Positions 9,112 to 18,409 of a stretch of DNA of 21,000 nucleotides are shown in pieces. Source of the stretch: Owenia fusiformis (lineage: Eukaryota > Annelida > Polychaeta > Sabellida > Oweniidae). The notes beneath the pieces were generated by a model, which was given only the letters and a program-made list of their open reading frames with translations, was not told the DNA's origin and searched no databases. The DNA is taken from contig CAIIXF020000352.1 in NCBI GenBank assembly GCA_903813345.2, forward strand, positions 1 to 21,000, given 5' to 3'. Numbering within the stretch: the stretch's first letter is position 1; every line of letters starts with the position of its first letter. A program made the translations under genes and the position numbers.

Positions 9112-9114
9112 AAT

Positions 9115-10737
9115 GTCAATGAAGCATATTCAATATTTATTAACAAATTTACCGAGGTGTACAATAGATGTCTCCCATTATTAACTAAAACTGTCAAAAC
9201 TTACTGTAACTTAGAAAGACCATGTATATCCCTGGGTATTATTACTTCAGCAAAGAGGAAAAATAAACTATATATTAAGTTTTAAAAATGTCCAATTGGT
9301 GAAAATAATCTCACTTATACTAATTATAAAAATAGACTCAATCATATTATCAGGAATGCAGAAAGCTTATAAGAAAAAATTTGAAATTAGCAATGGCAAT
9401 ATAAAACGACCTGGGATGTAATAAACTCTATTTTGAAACGTAAACAACCTAAGAAGATCCATAATGATAATTTTATCGATGAAGGAAGAAAAATTGATGA
9501 TGGAAAATCAATAGCAGACAATTTTAATAATTTTTTTAGCACAATCGGTGAAAAGCTAGCTAATGAAATAAACTCGGATAAAGACCCACTTGATAATGTT
9601 AATAAAATCGAACGTAATATTAATTCAATTTTCTTGGCACCTGTCGATGTTAATATTGTCCAAAATCAAATCAAGAACGTAAAAGACTCAGCCGCAGCCA
9701 TTGATGATATTAAACCAAAGGTTGTTAAAGTATTACATGATCATATAGCTGATCCTCTTTCTTTTATTTATAACCTCTCTATGACCACAGGTATTTTTCC
9801 TGAAGAACTTAAACTTGCTAAAGTTATTCCATTTTTCAAAAAGGGGGAACATGATAAATTTACAAACTATAGAGAAATATCTATTTTAAGTGTATTTGCT
9901 AAGATGTATTTACACCAGTATGGCTTTCGAAAACATAGATCAACTTACATGGCACTCCTAGAATTTATTGAAAATGTCAGACATTCATTAGATAATAAAG
10001 AATATTGTATTGGAATATATTTGGATCTATCAAAAGCTTTTGATACTGTTAATCATGCAATATTACTTGAAAATGGAACAGTATGGTATAAGAGGAATTG
10101 CACTTTCATGGTTTTCATCTTATTTATCAAATCGAAAAATGAAAACTGAATACTCCAAAAGTTTATCTGAGAAATATTTATCTGAAGAAGCAATCGTTAA
10201 CTGTGGAGTACCCCAAGGGTCTGTTCTAGGCCCCCTCTTATTTATCATATTTGTAAATGATTTCTATCTAGTTTCTGATAAACTCAAACTGGTGATTTAT
10301 GCAGATGACACAAATATATTATGTAGTGATTCCAATCTCGATAATTTGATCACAACCGTAAATTCTGAACTGTGTGACATCAGTGAATGGCCAATAAACT
10401 CACTTTAAATATTAAGAAAACGAATTATATGGTCTTCGGAAATAAAAGAAATATATCTGTGAACAATGAAATAAAAATTGCAAATTCTAACCTAGAAAAA
10501 GTAGATGAGGTAGGATTCCTGGGAGTAATTATTGATTCAAAATTATCTTGGGCTCCCCATATCAATACTCTTCATAGAAAAGTTTCAAATGTTATAGGAA
10601 TGTTATATCGAACAAATTATGCTCATACTTTAAAATCAAAGATTATAATATATAACTCTCTCATTTTTTCATCTTAATTACTGTAATATTTTATGGGGAA
10701 ATGCTTGTAAGAATCTATTAAATAAACTACTGATATT
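9115..10737 (+). pseudogene. LINE A linker and reverse transcriptase domain (broken)
   Basis: Coding resumes as NEAYSIFINKFTEVYNRCL and continues through CISLGIITSAKRKNK, an in-frame TAA near 9283, and shifts near 9371 and 9405. The frame 9433-10149 carries FNNFFSTIGEKLA, LAKVIPFFKKG, NYREISILSVFAKM and GIYLDLSKAFDTVNHAILL. Between FAKM and YGFRKHRST only a few residues remain where related elements have about 25, so an in-frame deletion near 9905 is likely. A shift near 10062 leads to YGIRGIALSWFSSYLSNR, then CGVPQGSVLGPLLF and the catalytic YADD (10298-10309). Further shifts near 10392 (NKLTLNIKKTNYMVFGNK) and 10668 (NYCNILWGN) follow, before insert 3. This domain would copy element RNA into DNA at the nicked target. 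Confidence 0.9.
10730..10737 (+). repeat. Target-site duplication of insert 3, left copy
   Basis: CTGATATT at 10730-10737 is repeated at 10988-10995. One copy is enough for LINE A to read NKLLILQKEFVR without a break. Confidence 0.85.
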
Positions 10738-10987
10738 TATTATTATTATTTTTTATTTTTATTTATTTATTAGGATAAAACGCTTTTACAACAGCGGCAC
10801 TACTTAAATTTAGTGTGCATCCAAAGAGACTAAAAATACATACATACAATAGGTTAAAATCATTAGAAATACATTTCCTTTAAAAATTCGTAAACAAATT
10901 TCTCAAATTTATTTATTTGGTCCTGCCCCCATGTGCCTATGTAAAGTGAATCACCAATAATCCATTGTAGCTTATCATTAAGGCTCG
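10738..10987 (-). mobile_element. Insert 3: 5'-truncated 3' end of LINE B
   Basis: On the minus strand this 250-bp piece encodes 40 residues, SLNDKLQWIIGDSLY to VYEFLKEMYF and stop, then a short 3' untranslated region and a TAAATAAATAAA / ATA-rich tail at 10738-10775. The protein end aligns with the minus-strand frame at 13199-13444 (shared SND/IGD/WG-D/FL-M pattern), and the DNA before both tails shares CTTTTAnAACAGCnGCACT on the plus strand. An 8-bp target duplication flanks it. Truncation at the 5' end and a microsatellite tail are typical of non-LTR insertion. Confidence 0.88.
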
Positions 10988-11130
10988 CTGATATTGCAAA
11001 AGGAATTTGTTAGATTAATAACAAATTCAGATAAATTAGCTCACACATTCCCAATTTTTCAAGATCTTAAAATACTTAATATTTATCATATTCACACAAT
11101 CCAAACTCTTTCTTTCATGAAAAAGGTTAT
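10988..11130 (+). pseudogene. LINE A, C-terminal piece after insert 3
   Basis: The frame LQKEFVRLITNSDKLAHTFP then LKILNIYHIHTIQTLSFMKK matches the region after the RT thumb in CR1/L2-like elements (typically LQK...RLI...HT...F..L.IL). Similarity to the retrotransposon fades after about 11130. The remaining frame to 11200 (SSRAARPLKSIV...) does not look like LINE protein, so the element is 3'-truncated or was cut by rearrangement. Confidence 0.75.
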
Positions 11131-12559
11131 AAGCAGCCGGGCAGCAAGACCCCTCAAGTCCATTGTTAGCATTAAAATCCGTGACGTCACGATATATTAA
11201 TCCGCTGACGTTCAACAAAAATTTTCTTCGTCAGAAATTTCTGAGATCTATCATTTCGAAAATTGAATTGCTTGTAACGCGCAAAATGTATGATCATAAT
11301 TCCTGAAATTACACAGAATCGTTGAGCTTAAGATACCTGATCTACGCTGCTAATATTGAAACAATCACGCACGTCTGTCGAGGCGAACAGAAGTTTGTCA
11401 GATTTTCAACTTTTTGTTGAAAACACCGTTTCAAGTCGCAATTACTAGGCAAAAACGTAAAATACATTATTGATTACTACCCTCGACGGAGCATATATCT
11501 CTCTTCATATATCCCTTGTATAAAATAACTCATTCGATTAAATATAAGTTGAGAAAACAGACATGATCAAGTGGTTAAAAATCAGTCCAAACCTACCGCC
11601 ATTAAAACTCTGAACTCAGTTTGACCTTTGTATGTTTTGACCGGACGGCATGATATCTATAGATGAAATCGAATTCTGAATGCATTCTATCTGTCAAGTT
11701 TTTAGACAAACTCCACTCTCTCTGGCATTAACCGTCATTCACAATCCCTTTTCAAAGAACTGTTACTATACCAGAAGGATATCCGGCCGGGAGAAGATAA
11801 CTGGGCGGGCAGAAAGGGTTGTCTATTAGAGCCCCTTGGTCTATATAATGTCTATAGGAGTACATGGACTTCCATACACTGTACATAACATGTTGTTATA
11901 GTTTATCACTGCCTAGGTCATCTTGACCTGTAGCTGACAAAGGCACTCGCTGTACCTTTCCATTTAAAGTAGTGGGGTGCAATATTATATTTGAGGGGTC
12001 AGTCTCAATATCATCTTTTTAATTAAAGGCCACCTAATAGGAATTTTATGTTGTTACTAATAAAATCCCATTCTAAAGGTGTACCATCAAAGGGTCTAGT
12101 GCACTCTCCTTTATGATTTTCCCATGAACAAAATGAATCATTTTAGGTGTAACATAAAGAATACAATGTCACATAATACTTTGGAAAATATTTAAGTATT
12201 TGGATCCACATGGGCTGAGGTTGAGGTCATTAAGTTCAGTAAGTGTATATTGACTTGACATTGGATGTGCTCCATAGACTTAACATGTGGATACCATCAG
12301 ATTCCAATGGAGATTCCAACGGAGGCCATTGGTTTCTATTGATTTGCACAAAAATACCTAAAATACACTATGACCTGAAATGATTGCAAATTAAATAATT
12401 TGACAATATGACACAAATGGTATATCACATCAGATGTCCACACTGTGCCAAAAAGGTTATATAGTAATAGAATCTCCTGTTAACTATGCTCTAATATCAA
12501 CTGTCATAGTATGAAATATCTCCCGTATTTCCCGTGTTGTAGAGACACAATCTATACCA
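11131..12559. other. Unassigned interval between LINE A and the foldback element
   Basis: I see no gene here. GTGACGTCAC, a perfect 10-bp palindrome containing a CRE, lies at 11181-11190. A 10-bp inverted repeat (GGAATTTTAT and ATAAAATCCC, one mismatch) lies at 12040-12069. Base composition is less AT-rich in 11130-11850 than in the LINE, with short GC-containing stretches such as GATATCCGGCCGGGAG near 11778. The origin of this DNA is unclear. Confidence 0.35.
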
Positions 12560-12880
12560 AGAGATTTGGCGGACAACTAGTATAGTTAGTACTATTTTCA
12601 ACTCTACGAAATATGACCTAATATAGGCTGCGTTATATATCTAGGCTAACAAATAGTTTGCCTACCACTCTATTGGACCTATAGAACCAGACATACCAGC
12701 CGATTCTATCGAAAACAGCTTCTTCTGGCCTATTTTAGGATATACTATTAAATCAGAGCTCTAAAAACCGGAGATACGCTAACTATACGAAATGACGTCA
12801 TCGTTTCTTATTTCTTTAACTTATCTGGCTTATTAATGATTGACAATGCACTGTCAGCGTTAAGTAATTAAACAAACAAA
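12560..12880 (+). repeat. Left inverted arm of the foldback-like element
   Basis: It contains the core 12763-12802 with GGAGATACGCTAACTATACG and a CRE (TGACGTCA at 12793-12800). A weaker second copy, CTCTACGAAATATGACCT, lies at about 12601. Identity with the other arm is high only in the 39-bp core (37 of 39) and patchy elsewhere. Confidence 0.75.
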
Positions 12881-13077
12881 ATAAAACTGATAGATTCACT
12901 TTATACACATTATTTAGTCAGATATAGTAATAATAGAGATGATTTTTATCATTAACACTTGATGAAATCGATTTGGTCATATTTATCCATCCAAACTGAT
13001 GATTGTAGTTTATTTAGAATTTTTTCTATTCAAAAAAATATTATTTTCTAATATTTTCCAATCTAAGCCGAAAATTT

Positions 13078-13575
13078 ATTTATTTATTTATTTTTATTTA
13101 GACATATGCTTTTAAAACAGCAGCACTCTAACATCTATGCTGTTAGGTGCGTCTACATCAATAGCAAACATTTAACAGGAAATTACTAAAAACAATCATA
13201 CAGTTCTTGGTTTAAACATTTTGACTAAAAACTGCTTGACGATTTTGTCAAGACTAAAATGTGTATCATGCCCCCATTCCACATTGTCCCCAAGCATGGT
13301 CATTATCTTTTGATCATTACTTGATGCAAGTAGTGTTGCACAGAGGTCACTTGAGACATATGTATTAACATTATTATAAAAATCAGATCTTTCCTTGGTA
13401 AAGAAGGGACATAATAATAATCTGTGATGTATTGTGTCTTTCACTTCAAGTGTGCAAAATTTACATATTCCATCACTCTTACCCCTTTTTTCATAATTTG
13501 TTTCAAGACAAAAATTACATTATTTGGATTGTTCTATTTCTATTTGAAAATTTTTTACAAAATAAACATTTTAGA
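13078..13575 (-). pseudogene. LINE B 3' end with zinc-knuckle-like C-terminus
   Basis: The minus strand encodes, from about 13574 down, FVKNFQIEIEQSK, a TAA, then CNFCLETNYEKRG, then KSDGICKFCTLEVKDTIHHR and LLLCPFFTKERSDFYNN, with the final residues MFKPRTV and stop at 13196. The C-x2-C ... TIHH ... C pattern (CKFC, HH, LLLC) is the Cys-His motif near the C-terminus of many CR1/L2-like retrotransposon polyproteins. The 3' untranslated part follows and ends in a (TAAA)n-type tail seen on the plus strand as TTTATTTATTTATTTATTTT at 13078. One in-frame stop shows decay. It is the same family as insert 3 in LINE A. RT and endonuclease are absent, so it is 5'-truncated. Confidence 0.82.
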
Positions 13576-14455
13576 AGAAAGAAAGAAATTTAATTTGATT
13601 TAAATTAATGTTAACAATGGAGTAAAAATGTTAAGAAAAGTCATCAATTAAAAATCAAAAAAAATAACTTTCCAATGAGTTACTCGATTCAATCCAAATT
13701 TGGAGAATATACAATCATATAAATATGAAAAACTAAATTTGCAAATTATTATTTTTGTGGAAATTAGAACAATCGGCTCTAGATATTGATCCATTAACTC
13801 TAACAAACGAATTAGTTATCAGTTAACAAAACTCATTCATAGAAATTGAAAATAACTTAGGGATTAAAATATTACTTCTATTGCTCTGACATCAATACAG
13901 GTATGTGAATGGTGAAAATCTGCATGATTTTGAAAGAATTGTTGGCCAAGGGGAGGGAATCGTTACTTGTTAGGTACTGGCCTGTTTAAAATGCGTAATG
14001 TATTTAGCTAAAATTTTAGCAGTTCTGTGTCTATCAAGACTATTTTTGTGGTTTGCAAAGTGAATACAGGTGGTTGTTTGTGCCTGTGTAAGAGGGGGCC
14101 TTAAATGTTTTTTTTGTTGTAAACTTAATGTAGTAGAGAAACAATGGAGTAAAAATGTCAGAAAACCCATTGATTAAAAATTAGCTTTACGTTGAGTCAA
14201 TCAATTAAATCCAAATTTTAACACAATATTAATCATTACATTAGGGACATTATGCAATCAAATAATTATGAAAACGTTTTCAAATTATTTTTGTGGAACT
14301 TAGAACTGTTGGCTGGAAATTAATCCATTACCACTAACAAATGGATTAGTTATTAGTGTTAACGAAACTCATATTAGAGAAATTGAATAATTGGGGATTA
14401 AAGTTTTACTTATCATATTGCTCTGACATACTGTGTGTCAATATGTTATTTACAT

Positions 14456-14748
14456 CAGTTTTTTCTACCATGTTTCAATTTGCTCAAAGTGTAATCATCG
14501 CTTTGTCTGATGAAACATTAGGAATTAATGTAAAATGTACCCCCTTCTTTATTTTCATTATCAAACAACTAAACATACCGAATCTCGCACCTTTTGAATA
14601 TATATATTTGGAAATGGAAAACAAAGAAAGGTTAATAAAACTAGCTGTAATAAAAAGAAATAGTCCAATTGTATACGTAGTAGAAACAAATGTCTTACAT
14701 CATGGACTAATCTGTTGTTTATATCCCTGGTTTATATCTCAGATATGA
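14456..14748 (+). CDS. Unassigned open frame in the segment interrupting the array
   Basis: The frame starts at ATG 14356 in repeat DNA, but the non-repeat part gives about 97 codons to TGA 14746-14748. The product contains SVFSTMFQFAQSVIIALSDE, FEYIYLEMENKERLIKLAV and PIVYVVETNVLHHG. It has two hydrophobic stretches and a charged centre and matches no family known to me. Replacement of half a repeat unit by this segment suggests an insertion carrying its own sequence, followed by the 101-bp duplication. Coding is unproven. Confidence 0.2.
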
Positions 14749-14782
14749 TATTGTTAACAGAAAAAATAAATTGTTTAATGTG

Positions 14783-14986
14783 AGAGAATTCAAGTTTTAA
14801 TTTTGTTTTAGCATGGCTTAACACCACTTGTATCATGCAAACTTAAAGCATTTTTCCTAATTTATTATCAGAGATTTGTCAGAAGAGAATCCAAGTTTTA
14901 ATTTTGTTTTAGCATGGCTTATAACAACACTTGTATCATGCAAACTTAATGCATGTTTCCTAATTTATTATCAGAGATTTGTGAGA
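14783..14986 (+). repeat. Tandem duplication, unit about 101 bp, two copies
   Basis: Units start at AGAGAATT (14783) and AGAGAATC (14884). Both contain AAGTTTTAATTTTGTTTTAG, CTTGTATCATGCAAACTTAA and TTATTATCAGAGATTTGT with few differences. It is clearly younger than the 525-bp array. Confidence 0.9.
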
Positions 14987-16053
14987 AGAAATCGGAGCAA
15001 TACATCCAATATATTACAGCCTCGTAATAAGTTTTAGCCCTGAGGATCAATTTTCAAAACATACCAACGGGTCACAATTTGTCAATTTTGGCCCATAATC
15101 ACTTAACAGTGCCCAGATTGGAGAAACAATTGAGATAAATTGTGAGGAAACCCAATGGAGTAAAAATGTGAGGAAACCCATTGATTAAAAATTAACTTTC
15201 CTTTGAGTCAATCAATTAAATCCAAATTTTAACACAATGTTAATCATAACATAAGGGACATTATACAATCAAATAATTATGAAAAACTCAATTTGCAAAT
15301 TATTTGTTGGTTCAAATTAGAACCATCGGCTGTAGAAATTAATCCATTAACTCTAACAAACAGATTATCTATCAGTGTGAACAAAACTCAAATCATAGAA
15401 ATTGAATAATTAGGGATTAAAGTTTGACTTGTTACATTGCTCTGGAATGTCAATACATGTATGAGAATGGTGAAAAACTACATGATCTTGAAAGAATTGT
15501 TGACCACGGGTAGGTGGGGGGGGGGGGTCTGTATAAAATGCATAATGTGTTTATTGAATATTGAGCAGTTCTGTGTCATGACTGTTGTTTTGGTTGGCAA
15601 AGTGAATGGTTGTTTGTACCTGTGTTAGAGGGGGATTTAAATGTTGTTTGCTATAAACTTAATGTGACAGAGAAACAATGGAATAAAAATGTGAGGAAAA
15701 CCAATTAATTAAAAATTCAAAAATCAACTTTACAATGATTTAATTGATTGAATAAAAATTTAACACAATGTTAATCATAACATAAGGGACATTATACAAT
15801 CAAATATATATGAAAAAACTTATTTTGCAAATTATTTTTGTGGAATTAAGAGCCATCAGCTGTAGAGATAAATCTATTAACCCTAACATACGGATTAATT
15901 ATTGAATAATAAATTATTATTAACAGTACAGTATGAACCGAAGAATGCTGTACATTACATGTACCTAAAACCTAAGTGCTAAAATTCTTTATTTTATTAA
16001 CATTAAACTTTATTGATAAACAAGAGATAAAGAATATGATTCAGATTCTCCCT

Positions 16054-16356
16054 ATTTGTTTATTTAATGACTTAACTACCGGAGTAATTGTTAATAAGCT
16101 AGATAAGTGATGTCACCTAATTAGCGTTGCAAATTATGAGACTTGATGACGTCATTTCGTATAGTTACCGTATCTCCTGTTTTGGAAAGTCTGATATGAG
16201 AGTATCTCCTGATATAAGCTGATATAAGCTGTTTTTAGCACAGAATAGACAGCGTATCTCTTGTTCTTCATGTCCGATATTGTATGAATAGTAAAGAATA
16301 GTCAGTGTTTTAAGAGTATAAATAGAAGATGTATAGTATAGTTAGGAAATCTCCTG
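16054..16356 (-). repeat. Right inverted arm of the foldback-like element
   Basis: The core 16145-16183 pairs with 12763-12802. On the minus strand it carries four GGAGAT- or GAGATAC-type motifs (near 16350, 16256, 16206 and 16172), two of them followed by TAACTATAC. A CRE lies at 16147-16154, and a 10-bp tandem pair GATATAAGCT at 16211-16230. Confidence 0.75.
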
Positions 16357-17080
16357 ATTACCACGGGTATAATATGGGACCTATTCTGTGGCATACCATC
16401 AAATAGTTAAGTAGAACTGGTTCGATACGCAAAGGGGACATGCCATTAAGAGGCCATTCTCTGACTTAGTCATTTTTTAAAATGTGTGAAAATAAAAAAA
16501 TTCATGAAAAGTTCTTAAATTATTCTGAATAACAAGTTGAATATATATATTTAATGATGGCACAAGCAAAAGTCTGAAAATTAACATGAAATGAAGGGTT
16601 TTGACAGATGCAAAAGATGGTAGATTTGTGATGAAGAAATAGAGGTTTTTGCAGTAACAACACAATTACCTCGAAGTTATCCGTTATGAGAGGCTGAGGA
16701 CTAAACTTGACATCATTTTCAATCTCAGATTATCAGTAGTATCTAACTTAAGCCGGACAGCCACTCTGAATGTATATGGAGCCCATAAGATTCATTTTTC
16801 TCAATTGAAGTCACTATTTCTGTTTTTAGCTTCAGAGGATAGGAGGTACATGAACATGCTAAGTTTACCTAGATCACAAGCCTTACCACAAATATAAAGT
16901 ATATAGGAATAGAGTTGATATGTGTGAAAACCTTAAACTTCCCATTTTATTGGGGATGGAACTTGTGGACCATGTGAATTTCTAACTTCTTCACATGTGC
17001 AGCAGAGGGGGAGAAACACCAGGGTTCAAAGATGACATACGCTTATAATGTAAATCTGTATTGAGATGACATCGTCGCTG
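16357..17080. other. Unassigned non-coding interval
   Basis: No gene is supported. GGTTCGATAC at 16419-16428 resembles a tRNA B box, but no cloverleaf can be drawn around it. A minus-strand frame of 62 codons (16477-16665) is Phe- and Leu-rich and looks like AT-rich noise. Confidence 0.3.
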
Positions 17081-17126
17081 ATTGGTCAAAAGTCGACAAA
17101 CAAATGACGTCATCAATGGCGGTTTC
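17081..17126 (+). promoter_or_regulatory. Promoter-like cluster: CCAAT box, CRE and ATGGCGG
   Basis: An inverted CCAAT box (ATTGG 17081-17085) is followed 20 bp later by a perfect CRE (TGACGTCA 17105-17112) and then CAATGGCGGTTTC, close to a YY1-type initiator motif. This order and spacing are usual in animal housekeeping promoters. There is no TATA box. A second YY1-like site in reverse (GCAGCCATCTTG) lies at 17394-17405. No transcript evidence exists, and CRE also occurs in the foldback arms, so a repeat origin is possible. Confidence 0.3.
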
Positions 17127-17214
17127 AAAATTTTCGAAATACGCTTCGAATAATATTATGTTCATTTCTGGCGTGTTAACCAATATCATAGCTTCTCATT
17201 TTACATCAAGATAA
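17116..17214 (+). CDS. Short open frame next to the promoter-like cluster (32 aa)
   Basis: ATG 17116 lies inside the ATGGCGG motif and opens 32 codons to TAA 17212. The product, beginning MAVSKFSKYASNNIMF, has a basic start and then a hydrophobic stretch (IMFISGVLTNIIA), like a mitochondrial or membrane leader. The family is not recognised and no donor precedes the stop. Downstream, TTG|GTAAGC at 17311 and a strong pyrimidine tract ending TGCAG at 17378 could bound a 68-nt intron, but neither the frame from ATG 17116 nor the one from ATG 17286 stays open across it. It could be a 5' exon of a gene, a small protein, or chance. Confidence 0.2.
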   Translation: MAVSKFSKYASNNIMFISGVLTNIIASHFTSR

Positions 17215-18182
17215 AGAAAGGTGTACGGAATATGCCTATATCAATTAAAACATCCCATCGAAGTGTAGTATTTGATAACTAGCCGATGAAAATTCGAACG
17301 AACGAAGTTGGTAAGCAAGAGAGGTAATTATGTCTGTCATCTTTAAACTCTGGGGCTTTCCCTCCTCTTCATGTGCAGGGATCTAAAATTGTGGCAGCCA
17401 TCTTGGATTTGTCATATTATGTGGACATGGTTTTGGTTGTGCTGAATTTGTTTCAAAATAACATTTCTTGTATACCTTCGATAAGTGAGATAGGCATTTG
17501 AAATTAAATGCAGATAGTAAATTTGACATTTAATGCAGTAAACAGTAATACAATTCATTCTTACATAATAAGTGAGTCCAGACAAAAAGTTGTTATTGTG
17601 TTAGTTTAACTGGGCATAAATTACACTCATTGGCCTTGGTTTTCTTAATTGGCTTGCATAATTGCATGTTGTTCTGTTTATTCAGAAAAGGAGTATAGTT
17701 CAATATACAAGTTCACATTCGTTCCATCCTCTTGTAGAAATGAATCTCATATTATTTCATCTCAAATATAGAACACCAAAATATACTAAAAAACAAGTTT
17801 CTATTAATTGTAAAAGTTAGCTTCTATGTCATGACTGAGTTTGGGTTCCGCTTCTAGGGAAAAAATGTCCATCTGGAAATATCGTATTGACCATTGCTAT
17901 ACACTCCATATTTAATCCTCCCAGTAAATAACATTGATATACAGTATACAAGTATATATGACATCGAGGATCTGGGGTTTGGGTAATGTGAGCCATGAGG
18001 CTACTTGTCTTTTTGAATCTCATATTCAATATTCTTTCTTTAAACCCTCATATTTAATACTTTTGGAGTGGTAATTCAATTATGTACCTATTTTTTATTC
18101 TTTATCCCATAGTTGAACTCTTTTCCGCTCTGTTAGGTAACATGAAAACATATTTATGATATTTTGCAAATGCGTGGAAAAA
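17215..18182. other. Unassigned non-coding interval
   Basis: Apart from the splice-like pair 17311/17378 nothing is supported. A 66-codon minus frame at 17829-18029 has no recognisable motif. Confidence 0.3.
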
Positions 18183-18223
18183 GTGATATCTGTGGAATAC
18201 GGAAAATATTTCACAGATATCAC
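18183..18223. repeat. Hairpin with perfect 12-bp arms
   Basis: GTGATATCTGTG (18183-18194) and CACAGATATCAC (18212-18223) are exact reverse complements with a 17-nt loop. Flanking A and T runs can extend the stem past a bulge. Confidence 0.75.
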
Positions 18224-18409
18224 ATTTTGGCAGGGATTTGAAAACTACCACTAATATGTTGTGTTTTGTTACATAGTGATTTCATGACATCACGGGGATG
18301 AATGAATGAATGGATGTTGTTTTGATATGCTTTGTTTAGTTTTAGAGGTGAACTATGGGGAAAATAGAACATCCTATGAATTTTCATGATATTGTGTTAA
18401 TCCAACTCA

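Larger units (their letters stand above)
4010..11130 (+). mobile_element. LINE A: fragmented non-LTR retrotransposon, three nested insertions
   Basis: Four collinear plus-strand pieces (about 4010-4830, 7019-7241, 9115-10737 and 10988-11130) together encode one apurinic-type endonuclease plus reverse transcriptase polyprotein in the usual order. The endonuclease motifs and the RT block with YADD resemble the CR1/L2/Rex1/Jockey group; I cannot resolve the clade by eye. Such elements copy themselves by target-primed reverse transcription in the nucleus. The coding sequence carries at least eight frameshifts or stops, has lost an RT segment and lacks its 3' end, so it cannot be active. The spacers between the pieces are separate insertions described below. 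At two of them the LINE A frame resumes exactly once one copy of the target duplication is removed. Confidence 0.9.
13615..15905 (+). repeat. Tandem array, unit about 525 bp, four copies
   Basis: CAATGGAGTAAAAATG or a one-base variant starts units at 13615, 14142, 15153 and 15676 (spacings 527, 1011, 523). Units share blocks such as CATTGATTAAAAATT, GGGACATTATnCAATCAAAT, TTGCAAATTATTTTTGTGGA, TTGCTCTG, TTGAAAGAATTGTTG and AGCAGTTCTGTGTC. The second unit stops near 14455 and is followed by unrelated sequence to about 15150. The fourth is cut near 15905. Open frames within the units are not conserved between them, so the array is non-coding. A 12-G run lies at 15516-15527 in the third unit. Confidence 0.85.
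12560..16356. mobile_element. Foldback-like element: inverted arms around LINE B and a tandem array
   Basis: About 300-bp sequences at 12560-12880 and 16054-16356 are imperfect reverse complements of each other. Shared blocks in the same order are GAGATTT, AAAACAGCTT, the 39-bp core, ACTTATCTnGCTTATTAA and a TTAAGT-ATTAAA-AAACAAA block. Between the arms sit a LINE B 3' end (13078-13575) and about 525-bp tandem repeats (13615-15905). Long arms with internal subrepeats around heterogeneous cargo are typical of foldback-type elements. No transposase or target duplication is visible, so an ancient inverted pair of smaller elements is an alternative. Confidence 0.6.

Noticed and set aside
13970-14170. 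Minus-strand frame in the tandem array
   Set aside because: It is not preserved in the other repeat units.
15437-15628. Plus-strand frame in the third array unit
   Set aside because: It crosses a 12-G run and is not conserved in the other units.
13615-15905. CRISPR array
   Set aside because: Repeats are about 525 bp and contiguous, with no short repeat-spacer pattern; the DNA is eukaryotic in character.
16419-16428. tRNA-like B box GGTTCGATAC
   Set aside because: No matching A box at proper distance and no cloverleaf stems; not a tRNA and not a supportable SINE head.
17311-17378. Possible 68-nt intron (GTAAGC to TGCAG)
   Set aside because: Splice signals look good, but no tested reading frame from a nearby ATG stays open across it; kept only as a note at 17116-17214.
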